This document shows positions 26,699 to 42,090 of a stretch of DNA of 42,090 nucleotides, piece by piece. Below the pieces are notes generated by a model that was not told the DNA's origin, did not search any database, and worked only from the letters and a program-made list of their open reading frames with translations. Every line of letters begins with the position of its first letter. Position 1 is the stretch's first letter. This stretch comes from Candidatus Edwardsiibacteriota bacterium (GTDB lineage: Bacteria; Edwardsbacteria; AC1; EtOH8): positions 1-42,090 of the forward strand of contig JAGVNJ010000045.1 in the NCBI GenBank assembly GCA_020053305.1, in the 5' to 3' direction. The translations under genes and the position numbers were made by a program.

Positions 26699-27484
26699 TT
26701 AAATTATCTGCTGTTCTTTAAGCCCGTTGACCACTTTCTCCACCGCTTCGTTTATGTCGCCCTGCAGGATCACTCCGCCGGAGCGCACCGGGGGGGTAAA
26801 TATCTTGACCACGTTGGTGGGCGAGCCGTTCAGCCCGATGTTCTTTTCATCGGCCCCGATATCGGCGGCCTTCCAGACGGTGGGCTGGAACGATTTGGCC
26901 TTCATCTTGCCCTTCAGGGACGGCAGGCGCGGCTCGTTGATCTCCTTGACCACGGTGAACATGGCCGGCAGTGTGGTGTCCACCACCTCGTAGCCCTCCT
27001 CGGTCATCCGCCAGGCCCGGGCCTTTTTCTCGTCGATCTGCTCGATCTTCTTGACGTAGGTCACCTGGGGGATATCCAGAAATTCGGCCACCCCAGGTCC
27101 CACCTGGGCGGTATCCCCGTCGATGGCCTGCTTACCGCAGAGCACCAGGTCACAATTCCCAATTTTTCTGATCCCCAGCGACAAAGTGTAACTGGTGGCC
27201 CAGGTATCAGCCCCGGCAAAGGCCCGGTCGGATAGCAATATGGCGTCATCCACCCCCATGGAGATGGCCTCCTTGAGGGCCTCGGTCACCTGGGGCGGCC
27301 CCATGGAAATGACGGTAACCTTGCCGCCCAATTTCTCCCGAAGCCTCAAGGCCTCCTCGATGGCATACATATCGAAGGGATTGATGATGGAGGGCACCCC
27401 TTCACGGATCAGGGTGTTGGTGGCCGGGTCTATCCGGACATCGGTGGTGTCCGGCACCTGTTTGATGCAGACGACGATGTTCAT
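26699..27484 (-). CDS. etfB: Electron transfer flavoprotein beta subunit
   Basis: A 261-residue nucleotide-binding ETF subunit that pairs with EtfA. The start NIVVCIKQVPDTTDVRID, NPFDMYAIEEALRL and CGKQAIDGDTAQVGPGVAE are characteristic; the last block is the flavin/nucleotide site found in bifurcating ETFs. A textbook promoter lies 54 bases upstream, but no clear ribosome-binding site precedes the ATG. It heads the module etfB-(GxxExxY)-etfA-oadG-oadB. Confidence 0.95.
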   Translation of the reverse strand: MNIVVCIKQVPDTTDVRIDPATNTLIREGVPSIINPFDMYAIEEALRLREKLGGKVTVISMGPPQVTEALKEAISMGVDDAILLSDRAFAGADTWATSYTLSLGIRKIGNCDLVLCGKQAIDGDTAQVGPGVAEFLDIPQVTYVKKIEQIDEKKARAWRMTEEGYEVVDTTLPAMFTVVKEINEPRLPSLKGKMKAKSFQPTVWKAADIGADEKNIGLNGSPTNVVKIFTPPVRSGGVILQGDINEAVEKVVNGLKEQQII

Positions 27485-27537
27485 AATCTTTTATTATCTA
27501 TTGAGTTATAAAATTATATTTTTTAATGCAGACGTTA

Positions 27538-27566
27538 ATTTTATCATAAATTTTATGGGGTGTCAA
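27538..27566 (-). promoter_or_regulatory. Sigma-70-type promoter of etfB
   Basis: Minus-strand TTGACA (27561-27566) and TAAAAT (27538-27543) separated by exactly 17 bases, about 54 bases upstream of etfB. It is the clearest promoter in the window and would drive the etf/decarboxylase module. Confidence 0.8.
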
Positions 27567-27600
27567 ATATAATAAAATGTGGGGAGCTGGGTATATGATA

Positions 27601-27636
27601 AGATAAAAAGGCTGCCGTGGTGCAGCCTTTTTATCT
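27601..27636 (-). terminator. Intrinsic terminator after the MATE gene
   Basis: A perfect 15-base inverted repeat, AGATAAAAAGGCTGC / GCAGCCTTTTTATCT, with a six-base loop. The T run in the arm makes it a good terminator in either direction. It separates the MATE gene (stop at 27678) from the etfB promoter. Confidence 0.85.
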
Positions 27637-27677
27637 CTAATATATATTTTGTTTTCAACAAGACCCATCAGGTCAGA

Positions 27678-29054
27678 TCACTCCACCGCCGGCGTTTCCG
27701 GATGCATTACCAGAGCCGGGGCCGCCGGCTCGATGACCCGCATGGCCTTCCATTTCCCGCCCCGGAACCGCAGGTAGAAAGCTCCTCCCAGAACGATCAC
27801 ATAGACCGAGGCCACGACCCAGGCCGAATAGATGCCGGCCTTCATCACCACTATGGCCAGGTAGCTGGGAATGGAAAGCAGTCCCAGGGAAAGAGCCAGC
27901 ACCATGTACATCACGAACTTGGTGTCCCCCGCCCCCTTGATGGCCGAGGAGAAGATGATGTTCAGCCCGTCGAACAGCGAATAGACCGCCACGAAACGCA
28001 GCAGGATCACCGTGGTCCGCCGGATATTTTCGAACCGGGCCGGGTCGGCCTTGGCGGCGAAAGGCATCAGGAAAAGATCGGGCCAGAAGAAATACAGCAG
28101 GGCCACCGCCGTCATGTAGATGAAGGTCAGGTGAAAGGCCGAGTAGACGCTGCGGCTGGCGGTTTTGGGATCTTCCCCGCCCAGATACTGACCCACCAGC
28201 ACCGAGGTGGCGATCCCGAACCCTATCATGGGCATGAAGGCCAGGGTGTTGACGTTGAAGGCGATATTGGAGGCCGCCAGGTTGTCGCTGCCCAGCCGGC
28301 CCACCAGCAGGATGAAAAAGGTGAATCCGGCCATGTCCACGAAGAACTGGATGCCGTTGGGAAACCCGAATTTCAGCAGGGAGACGAACCGGGTTTTGTC
28401 GAACCTCCATCCGCTAAGAGTGTTGAAAATCTTGTTATATTTTGGCCGGAAGATCAGCAGCGCATAGGCTGCCACCGAGAATACCGCCGAAAATACCGTG
28501 GCCCAGGCCGCCCCAGCCATGCCCATCTCGGGGAATCCCCAGTGTCCGAAGATCATCAGGTAATCGAAAATTATGTTGATGGCGGTGGCGGCAATATTGA
28601 CCCACATTACCGGCACGGTCTTTCCCAGGCCGGAATAGAAGCCTGACAGGGCCGAGGCCATCAGGGCCGGCAGAGCCCCGGCGCACAGGATGGCGAAATA
28701 TACCGCCTCGTTCTTCTGCACCAGCGGTTCGTGTCCCACCCAACGGAAGATGTCGCCGGACCAGGGGATCAACAGCAGGGTAAGCAAACCTCCGATGGCG
28801 GCGATATATATCCCCTGCCAGATCATGGGGCCGATCTGTTTTTCCTGCTTGGCCCCGTAGTACTGGGCCACAAAGGTGCTGACATACCCGGCGGTTCCCA
28901 GGAAAATGCACATCAGGGCGAAGTTCAGCATGCCGGCCGGCATGGCCGCGGCGATGGCCTCCGGGGAATACCAGGTCAGGAACATCCGGTCCACGAAATG
29001 CTGCACCGACCACGAGGCGGTGCTCATGATCAGAGGCAGGGCCAGTATCAGCAC
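27678..29054 (-). CDS. MATE family efflux transporter
   Basis: A multidrug/toxin exporter with about twelve hydrophobic helices in two similar halves; ALPLIMSTASWSVQHFVDRMFL and GFPNGIQFFVDMAGFTFFIL start the halves. MATE pumps exchange drugs or cations for sodium or protons. The start is uncertain: the earliest ordinary start is a GTG at 29054 with GGAGG about ten bases upstream, but in-frame upstream codons encode SPGGYREV, the family-typical N-terminus. An ATT near 29091 preceded by AGGA could be the true start. From the GTG it has 458 residues. A repeat and a terminator bracket it. Confidence 0.92.
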   Translation of the reverse strand: MLILALPLIMSTASWSVQHFVDRMFLTWYSPEAIAAAMPAGMLNFALMCIFLGTAGYVSTFVAQYYGAKQEKQIGPMIWQGIYIAAIGGLLTLLLIPWSGDIFRWVGHEPLVQKNEAVYFAILCAGALPALMASALSGFYSGLGKTVPVMWVNIAATAINIIFDYLMIFGHWGFPEMGMAGAAWATVFSAVFSVAAYALLIFRPKYNKIFNTLSGWRFDKTRFVSLLKFGFPNGIQFFVDMAGFTFFILLVGRLGSDNLAASNIAFNVNTLAFMPMIGFGIATSVLVGQYLGGEDPKTASRSVYSAFHLTFIYMTAVALLYFFWPDLFLMPFAAKADPARFENIRRTTVILLRFVAVYSLFDGLNIIFSSAIKGAGDTKFVMYMVLALSLGLLSIPSYLAIVVMKAGIYSAWVVASVYVIVLGGAFYLRFRGGKWKAMRVIEPAAPALVMHPETPAVE

Positions 29055-29174
29055 CTCCCTATACCCTCCGGGGGAATGCCAGCGGGATTTTACTCGAGTG
29101 AGAATAACTTTTTTCCTATTTCAAAAATAAAATGATTGCGCTGTTGTATTATATTGCTAATCGCTTTACGCTTT

Positions 29175-29228
29175 TGACCTCACCCTTCCCTCTCCTAATG
29201 CTTTAGGAGAGGGATCGAGGGAGAGGTC
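29175..29228. repeat. Hairpin repeat R1, copy b (after rlmI)
   Basis: A near-identical copy of 11393-11444: CCCTCTCCTAA / TTAGGAGAGGG with outer GACCTC / GAGAGGTC arms. It ends six bases from the rlmI stop. Sequence 29055-29174, upstream of the MATE gene, is AT-rich with no gene seen. Confidence 0.8.
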
Positions 29229-29234
29229 GGTCGG

Positions 29235-30407
29235 TCACTCTATGGCCATGAAGGCACACTTCAGGTACTGGGTCTCCTTGCTGGCCAGCAGCACCGGGTG
29301 GTCCTTGGCCTGGTGCCGGAACTCCAGAAGTTTGATGGTCCGGCCGGCATCCCGGGCGGCGTCCACCAGCATCACCCGGAACTGCTCCTCCTCGATGTGA
29401 TAAGAACAGGAGCAGGACACCAGAATCCCGCCCCGCGGCAGGAGTTTCATGGCCCTTAAGTTTATCTCCTTGTAGCCCTTCAGGGCCGGCTCCACGGACT
29501 TCTTGTTCTTGGCAAAGGCCGGGGGATCCAGGATCACCAGGTCGTACTTGACATCGGATTCCGACATGATCTTAAGTTCCTGCATCACGTCGGCCTTGCG
29601 GAACCGGCAGGTCTGCTGCAGGCCGTTGAGCCCGGCATTCTTTGAAGCCATTTTGATTGCCGATTCCGATATGTCCATCCCGGTGACCTCGGAGGCCCCG
29701 CCGGCCGCCGCATTTATGGCAAAGGCCCCGGTATGGCAGAAGCAGTCCAGCACCGTCCGGCCCCTGACGTAGGGATGCAGGGCCGCCCGGTTGTCCCGCT
29801 GGTCGAAGAACCAGCCTGTCTTCTGGCCGTGCATCAGGTCGGCCGAGAATTTCAGGCCGTTCTCCTCGATGGTGACCTCCGGCCTCAGCCGGCCGTACAG
29901 CTCGCCGATGGCCGGGACCAGCCCCTCCAGTTTGCGGGAATAGCTGTCGCTCCGCTCGTAGATGCACTCCGGGTCGAACTGCTCCTTCAACGATTCGACC
30001 ACGAATTCCCTGCGGCAGTCGGTCCCCAGCGACATGATCTCCAGCACCAGCTGCCGGTCGTAGCGGTCTATTATCAGCCCCGGCAGCCCGTCGGACTCCC
30101 CATAGCACAAACGGTAGAATTTGGATCCGGGATAGAATCTCTGCCGCAGGTCGTCGGCCTGCTTCAGCCGTTCTTTGATCAGCTCCCGGTCGAACTCCCG
30201 CCGCTCCCGGGAGTAGATCCGGACCGAGATCAGCGAATGGGGGTTGTAAAAGCCGCTGCCGATCAGGTGGCCCCGGGAGTCCGACACCTGGACGTCCTCG
30301 CCGGGATACAGCCTCTCCGGCATTTTCCAGATCTCGTTGGAGAACACCCAGGGATGCCCGGCCTTGATCCGCCGTTCCTGGTTTTTTCTAAGTAGAATTG
30401 TTTTCAT
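29235..30407 (-). CDS. rlmI: RlmI-type 23S rRNA (cytosine-C5) methyltransferase
   Basis: A 390-residue SAM-dependent RNA methyltransferase. An N-terminal PUA domain (to about residue 75, with HPWVFSNEI) binds RNA. The middle carries GESDGLPGLIIDRYD, and the C-terminal Rossmann domain has DCFCHTGAFAINAA for SAM, DPPAFAKNKKS and SCSCSYHI with the catalytic cysteines. This layout matches RlmI, which methylates 23S rRNA in Escherichia coli; exact target here is inferred. TATAAT at 30414-30419 on the minus strand ends seven bases before the ATG, which would fit a leaderless transcript, but no -35 box is seen. Confidence 0.88.
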   Translation of the reverse strand: MKTILLRKNQERRIKAGHPWVFSNEIWKMPERLYPGEDVQVSDSRGHLIGSGFYNPHSLISVRIYSRERREFDRELIKERLKQADDLRQRFYPGSKFYRLCYGESDGLPGLIIDRYDRQLVLEIMSLGTDCRREFVVESLKEQFDPECIYERSDSYSRKLEGLVPAIGELYGRLRPEVTIEENGLKFSADLMHGQKTGWFFDQRDNRAALHPYVRGRTVLDCFCHTGAFAINAAAGGASEVTGMDISESAIKMASKNAGLNGLQQTCRFRKADVMQELKIMSESDVKYDLVILDPPAFAKNKKSVEPALKGYKEINLRAMKLLPRGGILVSCSCSYHIEEEQFRVMLVDAARDAGRTIKLLEFRHQAKDHPVLLASKETQYLKCAFMAIE

Positions 30408-30548
30408 GATCTGATTATACTATGTTTTAAAAATATTGGCGATCTGGTATATCGTCGAGAACCCATCGCCACAATGGGCGTAGGACATATTTTACATGAC
30501 CCTTGGCGCCCTTTGCGTCTTTGCGGTCTGAAACTTTATGCAGAACGA

Positions 30549-30575
30549 AGAAGGCCGGCATGAAGCCGGCCTTCT
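30549..30575 (-). terminator. Hairpin terminator after rpoC
   Basis: An 11-base perfect inverted repeat, AGAAGGCCGGC / GCCGGCCTTCT, with a five-base loop, begins 11 bases after the rpoC stop. In the minus-strand RNA the following U tract is short and interrupted. It is the likely end of the ribosomal protein/polymerase operon. Confidence 0.7.
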
Positions 30576-30585
30576 GTGCAGTATC

Positions 30586-34680
<4,095 letters not shown>

Positions 34681-34683
34681 GGC

Positions 34684-38448
<3,765 letters not shown>

Positions 38449-38544
38449 GGTGGTGCTCCTTATTCGGCTTAACGGACTGGCCGGCGGGAAACTCCCCCGG
38501 CGCTAAAAAAATAATCGACCCGGCTTAAGGCCGCTAAAAACAGC

Positions 38545-38640
38545 GTTTGATGAAACCGCTTAATCTCCCGGCACCACATCCGGGAACGGCCCCATCAAAC
38601 GTATCGGGGACAGAAGACCGGGGACAACCACTGTCCCCGA
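38545..38640 (-). promoter_or_regulatory. Two hairpins in the rplL-rpoB intergenic region
   Basis: The 227-base gap has no gene. GTTTGATG (38545-38552) pairs with CATCAAAC (38593-38600), enclosing a CCCGG/CCGGG stem. TCGGGGACAG (38604-38613) pairs with CTGTCCCCGA (38631-38640), whose loop holds another GGGGACA copy that could pair instead. In Escherichia coli this gap carries an attenuator and an RNase III site that set polymerase to ribosomal-protein ratios. The same role here is inferred. Confidence 0.5.
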
Positions 38641-38675
38641 TCCCCCGTTATATGTCGACTAAAAATAAGCTGGGA

Positions 38676-39053
38676 TTACTTCAGCTCTACGGTAGCCCCG
38701 GCTGCTTCCAGGGTGGCCTTGATCTTCTGGGCCTCGTCCTTGGCGACGCTTTCCTTGACCGGCTTGGGAGCGCTCTCCACCAAGTCCTTGGCCTCCTTCA
38801 GGCCCAGGCTGGTGATGCCCCGGACTTCCTTGATCACCTGGATCTTCTTGTCTCCGCTGGAGACCAGGATCACGTCAAAGCTGGTCTTTTCCTCGGCCGG
38901 AGCGGCGGCGGCGCCGGGCATGGCGGCCATGGCAGCCATCGGGGCGGCGGCCTTGACGTCGAATTTTTCTTCCAAAGCTTTGACCAGTTCCGACAGTTCC
39001 AGCACGGTCATTGATTCGATGGCTTCCATTATGGTTTGTTTCTTGTCCGACAT
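38676..39053 (-). CDS. rplL: 50S ribosomal protein L7/L12
   Basis: A 125-residue stalk protein, dimerising by its N-terminal helix and recruiting translation factors by its C-terminal domain. The Ala/Met/Pro-rich hinge (about residues 35-53) and the C-terminal block [20 protein letters not shown] are characteristic. It follows rplJ by about 64 bases, where extra ribosome loading often supports its higher copy number. Confidence 0.98.
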   Translation of the reverse strand: MSDKKQTIMEAIESMTVLELSELVKALEEKFDVKAAAPMAAMAAMPGAAAAPAEEKTSFDVILVSSGDKKIQVIKEVRGITSLGLKEAKDLVESAPKPVKESVAKDEAQKIKATLEAAGATVELK

Positions 39054-39117
39054 TTTACAATGCTCCTTTTTATTCCTGATTGTTTTTTATTTTCTTTTGG
39101 GTCTTTTTTAAAACCGG

Positions 39118-39639
39118 TTATTTGGCTTCCTTCTGCTTGGCTATGGCATCCACCGTGCCCACGAACTTCTGAATGATCCCGCCCAGGGCCCCCACCAGGC
39201 CGGTAATCGGGGACTGCATGGCGGAAAGAATCTGGGATATCAGCACTTCGCGGCTGGGCAGCAGGGCCAATTGCTTGACCTGCTTGACATCAACCACCTT
39301 GCCTTCGACCAGGCCCATTTTGACCGAGGGCTTGTCGTCGTCCTTGGCGAACTCCACCAGGATCTTGGCCGGAATGATGGGATCCTTGACGCCGAAGGCC
39401 AGCCCGGTGGGGCCGGTCAGATAATCCAGCAGCATCTCCATCCCGGCGTTCTTGGCCGCCAGCTGGGCCAGGGTGTTCTTGACCACCTGGTATTCTACCG
39501 AAGCATCCCTCAGTTTCTTGCGCAGTTCGGTGGCCCGGACCACATCCAGCCCCGTGAAATCGGTCAGATAGATGGCCTTGGCTTCCTTCATCTTCTGGGT
39601 CAGTTCCTGGACTATCTTTTCTTTTTCTTGTTTTATCAT
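39118..39639 (-). CDS. rplJ: 50S ribosomal protein L10
   Basis: A 173-residue stalk base protein that binds 23S rRNA and carries the L12 dimers on its C-terminal helix. AIYLTDFTGLDVVRATELRK, YQVVKNTLAQLA and the GPTGLAFG loop are typical. It starts ten bases after rplA. The usual long rplJ leader, where L10-L12 represses its own operon in Escherichia coli, is absent, so autoregulation must differ or lie elsewhere. Confidence 0.98.
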   Translation of the reverse strand: MIKQEKEKIVQELTQKMKEAKAIYLTDFTGLDVVRATELRKKLRDASVEYQVVKNTLAQLAAKNAGMEMLLDYLTGPTGLAFGVKDPIIPAKILVEFAKDDDKPSVKMGLVEGKVVDVKQVKQLALLPSREVLISQILSAMQSPITGLVGALGGIIQKFVGTVDAIAKQKEAK

Positions 39640-39649
39640 CGTTTAGTCC

Positions 39650-40351
39650 TCACTTTCCTGTATTGGACAGCTCGGTCAGAGCGATTTTGATCCCGGGGCT
39701 CATGGTGGCCGATACCGACAGGCTCTTGATGTAGGTCCCCTTGGCCGACGATGGCTTGGCCCTGATTACCTCGTTGACCACCGCCCTGGCGTTGCTTACC
39801 AGCTTGTCGGTCTCAAAGGATTTCTTGCCCACCGGAAGGTGCAGGTTGCCCTGCTTGTCCAGCCGGTATTCGATCTTGCCGCCCTTGGATTCCTTGACCG
39901 CCTTGGCCACGTCGAAGGTGACGGTTCCGGTCTTGGGGTTGGGCATCAGCCCCCGGACGCCCAGGATCTTGCCCAGCTTGCCCACCTGGCTCATCATATC
40001 TGGGGTGGCAATGGCCACATCGAAATCGGTCCAACCCTCGGTGATCTTTTTGATCAGGTCTTCGGAGCCGAAATGATCCGCCCCGGCATCCCTGGCCTCG
40101 ATCTCTTTTTCGCCCTTGGCGAAGACCAGCACCCGGACCTTTTTGCCGGTGCCGTGGGGCAGCAGGACCGTCCCCCTAAGGTTCTGATCGGATTTTTTGG
40201 GATCCAGCCCGGTCTTCATCGACAGTTCCATGGTCTCGTCGAACTTGGCAAAGGCCGCCTGCTTGACCATCTCCATTGCCTCGGCCAGGGTGTATTCCTT
40301 GACCGCTTCAAATTTCTTGAGCGAATTGTTGTACTTTTTCCCTCTCTTCAT
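39650..40351 (-). CDS. rplA: 50S ribosomal protein L1
   Basis: A 233-residue L1-stalk protein that moves deacylated tRNA from the ribosome and, in many bacteria, represses its own operon by binding m[44 protein letters not shown] and the C-terminal [13 protein letters not shown] block are diagnostic. It lies between rplK and rplJ with about 106 bases before it. Confidence 0.98.
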   Translation of the reverse strand: MKRGKKYNNSLKKFEAVKEYTLAEAMEMVKQAAFAKFDETMELSMKTGLDPKKSDQNLRGTVLLPHGTGKKVRVLVFAKGEKEIEARDAGADHFGSEDLIKKITEGWTDFDVAIATPDMMSQVGKLGKILGVRGLMPNPKTGTVTFDVAKAVKESKGGKIEYRLDKQGNLHLPVGKKSFETDKLVSNARAVVNEVIRAKPSSAKGTYIKSLSVSATMSPGIKIALTELSNTGK

Positions 40352-40457
40352 CTTCCTCCTTTCTGGTTACTAACGAAGACAGCGCGGGTGACCCCTGAAA
40401 TCCCACCCTGGCTCCTCCCAGCGGGATTGGTGTTTTAACTTATATTTAGTCGGTTAA

Positions 40458-40883
40458 TTAATTGCCTATCTCTATGCCCATGCTGCGGGCGGTGCCCTTG
40501 ACCATCATCATGGCGGCCTCGACATTGGCGGCGTTGAGGTCGGCCATCTTCTTGGTGGCGATCTCCTTGACCTGGGCCTCGGTCACCGTGCCCACCTTAT
40601 TGCGGTTGGGAACTCCCGAGCCCTTGGCCAGCCCGGCGGCTTTCTTCAGCAGCACCGCGGCCGGCGGGGTCTTGGTGATGAAGGAGAATGACCGGTCCTT
40701 GTATACCGTGATCACGCAGGGGATGATCAACCCTTCCTGCCCGGAGGTTTTGGCGTTGAACTGTTTGCAGAATTCCGGGATGTTGACGCCATGCTGCCCC
40801 AAGGCCGGGCCCACCGGGGGCGCCGGGTTGGCCTGTCCGGCCGGGACCTGAAGTTTTACCATTGCGGTTACAATCTTTGCCAT
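40458..40883 (-). CDS. rplK: 50S ribosomal protein L11
   Basis: A 141-residue protein of the GTPase-associated centre. The N-terminal proline-rich segment [19 protein letters not shown] and the C-terminal RNA-binding domain ([24 protein letters not shown]) are complete. It follows nusG by about 31 bases. Confidence 0.98.
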   Translation of the reverse strand: MAKIVTAMVKLQVPAGQANPAPPVGPALGQHGVNIPEFCKQFNAKTSGQEGLIIPCVITVYKDRSFSFITKTPPAAVLLKKAAGLAKGSGVPNRNKVGTVTEAQVKEIATKKMADLNAANVEAAMMMVKGTARSMGIEIGN

Positions 40884-40914
40884 ATCTTCTCTCTTGGTTT
40901 ATTTTATTTTTCTG

Positions 40915-41445
40915 TCACAGACTGTTTATCTGCATGGAATCGAGCTCCACCGGGGTGGTCCGCCCGAAGATGGTCACCATCACCCTGACCTTTCCGTGCT
41001 CGTTGTCTATCTCCTCGATGACGCCGGTGAAACTGGCGAACGGCCCGTCGATGATCTTGATGGTCTCGCCCTTTTGATAAGGTATCACCACCGGCCCCTG
41101 GCGTTTCTCCCCGTCCATCCTGGATATCAGGCGCTGGGCCTCGGAGTCCCGCATGGGCTGGGGTTTTCGCCTGGTGCCCAGGAAACTGGTGACTCCGGGG
41201 GTGGTGGATACCACGTTCCAGACCTCGTCGGTCATGTCCATCTCCACCATCAGGTAGCTGGGAAAGAGCTGTTTGGCGACGGTCTTGCGGCGCCCCTTCT
41301 TGATCTCGGTGACGTCCTCGGTGGGTATCAGCACCCGCCCGATCTTATCCTGAAAGCCGTAGCGCAGGGCGGCCGATTCCAGGGCCGATTTGACCCGGTT
41401 CTCATGCCCGGCGTAGGTATGTATGACGTACCAGCGCATTGCCAT
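40915..41445 (-). CDS. nusG: Transcription termination/antitermination factor NusG
   Basis: A 176-residue factor that binds RNA polymerase through its NGN domain (RWYVIHTYAGHENRVKSALE) and Rho or ribosomal S10 through the KOW domain (about residues 122-170, with KIIDGPFASFTGVIEEID). Length is standard. It starts directly after the secE stop. A second in-frame ATG two codons in is also possible. Confidence 0.98.
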   Translation of the reverse strand: MAMRWYVIHTYAGHENRVKSALESAALRYGFQDKIGRVLIPTEDVTEIKKGRRKTVAKQLFPSYLMVEMDMTDEVWNVVSTTPGVTSFLGTRRKPQPMRDSEAQRLISRMDGEKRQGPVVIPYQKGETIKIIDGPFASFTGVIEEIDNEHGKVRVMVTIFGRTTPVELDSMQINSL

Positions 41446-41637
41446 TTAAAATCGGCCCAGAAAGAATGTTATGCCTAACGACAGCAGCCGGTCGATGACC
41501 CCGATAAAAGCGGTCACCACCAGCGAAACCACCCCCACCACGATGGTGGACTGGACCAATTCGTCGCGGCTGGGCCAGCTGACCTTGGTGAACTCGACCC
41601 TGACATCCTTTACGAACTGCACTATTTTATTGAACAT
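41446..41637 (-). CDS. secE: Preprotein translocase subunit SecE
   Basis: A 63-residue single-helix SecE. The amphipathic VKDVRVEFTKVSWPSRDEL, with the conserved SWPS motif, precedes the membrane helix (about residues 32-58). It stabilises the SecY channel. It is adjacent to nusG, the usual arrangement. Confidence 0.97.
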   Translation of the reverse strand: MFNKIVQFVKDVRVEFTKVSWPSRDELVQSTIVVGVVSLVVTAFIGVIDRLLSLGITFFLGRF

Positions 41638-41692
41638 AATCTGGTCTTCCCTTCGTTTGTTCCAATCCCCTTTTTTGCCTATAAACCGGAAA

Positions 41693-41768
41693 TGGCAGGC
41701 CAGGAGGGACTTGAACCCCCAGCATCCGGTTTTGGAGACCGGCGCTCTACCATTGGAGCTACTGGCCT
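41693..41768 (-). tRNA. tRNA-Trp (anticodon CCA)
   Basis: Acceptor AGGCCAG/CTGGCCT, D stem GCTC/GAGC, anticodon stem CCGGT/ACCGG with loop CTCCAAA giving anticodon CCA, T stem with TTCAAGT, discriminator G, and CCA encoded at 41693-41695. It lies between rpmG and secE, a common position for tRNA-Trp. Confidence 0.96.
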
Positions 41769-41779
41769 TCGCCCGTGGA

Positions 41780-41929
41780 TTATCTGGTTTCCTTATGAGC
41801 GGTATGTTTTTTGCAGAACCGGCAGTACTTCTTGTATTCCACCCGGTCGGGGTGTTTGCGCTTGTTCTTGGTGTTGTTATAATTCCGGCGTTTGCAATCC
41901 ACGCAAGCCAAAGTGATTATCTCTCGCAT
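41780..41929 (-). CDS. rpmG: 50S ribosomal protein L33
   Basis: A 49-residue ribosomal protein. It has two CxxC pairs (CVDC near residue 9 and CRFC near residue 38) that bind zinc, with an Asn/Lys/Arg-rich centre ([16 protein letters not shown]) and the family-typical [17 protein letters not shown] end. The zinc-binding form is typical of zinc-replete growth. It lies between tuf and tRNA-Trp, as in many bacteria. It starts at the ATG of 41927-41929. Confidence 0.97.
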   Translation of the reverse strand: MREIITLACVDCKRRNYNNTKNKRKHPDRVEYKKYCRFCKKHTAHKETR

Positions 41930-41990
41930 TTCATTTATCCGATTCTTTTATTTCCGATTAACTAATTACCTGTTTACGGTTTTCTAAAAA

Positions 41991-42090
41991 TTATTCCACG
42001 ATCTCGGTGACGGTCCCGGCGCCCACGGTGCGGCCGCCCTCCCGGATGGCGAACTTCAGGCCCTTCTCCATGGCGATGGGGGTCAGCAGG
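41991..42090 (-). CDS. tuf: Elongation factor Tu, C-terminal end (partial)
   Basis: The last 32 codons and TAA stop of tuf, the rest lying outside the window. The read-out [20 protein letters not shown] and VTEIVE end is the C-terminus of domain III of EF-Tu, which delivers aminoacyl-tRNA to the ribosome. It leads into rpmG-tRNA-Trp-secE-nusG. Confidence 0.96.
   Translation of the reverse strand, partial: LLTPIAMEKGLKFAIREGGRTVGAGTVTEIVE

Overview
The window is a stretch of bacterial chromosome in which essentially every gene is on the minus strand, so transcription runs from high to low coordinates. Most of it is GC-rich and densely packed with 1-4 base stop/start overlaps; a few genes are clearly AT-rich and look acquired. 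It reads as an uncultured Gram-negative-type bacterium: lipoproteins with lipoboxes, signal peptides, a V/A-type ATPase operon of the Bacteroidetes/Spirochaete/Chlamydia layout (with DUF2764), and lysine/meso-DAP synthesis through LL-DAP aminotransferase. A candidate phylum near the FCB/Edwardsbacteria/TA06/WOR-3 region would fit, but that placement is inference from gene content only.

Region by region, from the right: the end of tuf, rpmG (L33), tRNA-Trp, secE, nusG, rplK, rplA, rplJ, rplL, rpoB and rpoC form the classical ribosomal protein/RNA polymerase cluster (30.6-42.1 kb), closed by a hairpin. Then come an RlmI-type 23S rRNA methyltransferase and a MATE transporter. From 27.6 to 23.5 kb is an energy module: etfB, etfA with an N-terminal ferredoxin domain, and the gamma and beta subunits of a sodium-pumping decarboxylase. 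A 0.5-kb unit carrying a GxxExxY gene and bounded by inverted repeats lies between etfB and etfA. Next are a Cys/Met-metabolism PLP lyase, tRNA-Arg, a V4R-like protein, argF with a terminator-like leader, a small membrane protein, dapF, guaB, an AT-rich secreted protein, an NlpC/P60-like lipoprotein, a CCG-domain protein, dapB, a TPR lipoprotein and dapL.

From 11.3 to 3.6 kb is the V/A-type ATPase operon atpE-DUF2764-atpA-atpB-atpD-atpI-atpK. AtpK retains the residues that bind sodium in the Enterococcus enzyme, so the decarboxylase and the ATPase may share a sodium circuit. At the 3' end of atpK sits an AT-rich two-gene restriction-modification cassette. It is followed by a second, diverged copy of the last ~63 bp of atpK, so the cassette lies between direct repeats of the gene's 3' end. 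An AT-rich membrane TPR protein ends the window.

Two families of hairpin-forming intergenic repeats recur, each copy lying a few bases after a stop codon. No rRNA, CRISPR array, transposase, integrase or phage gene was seen.
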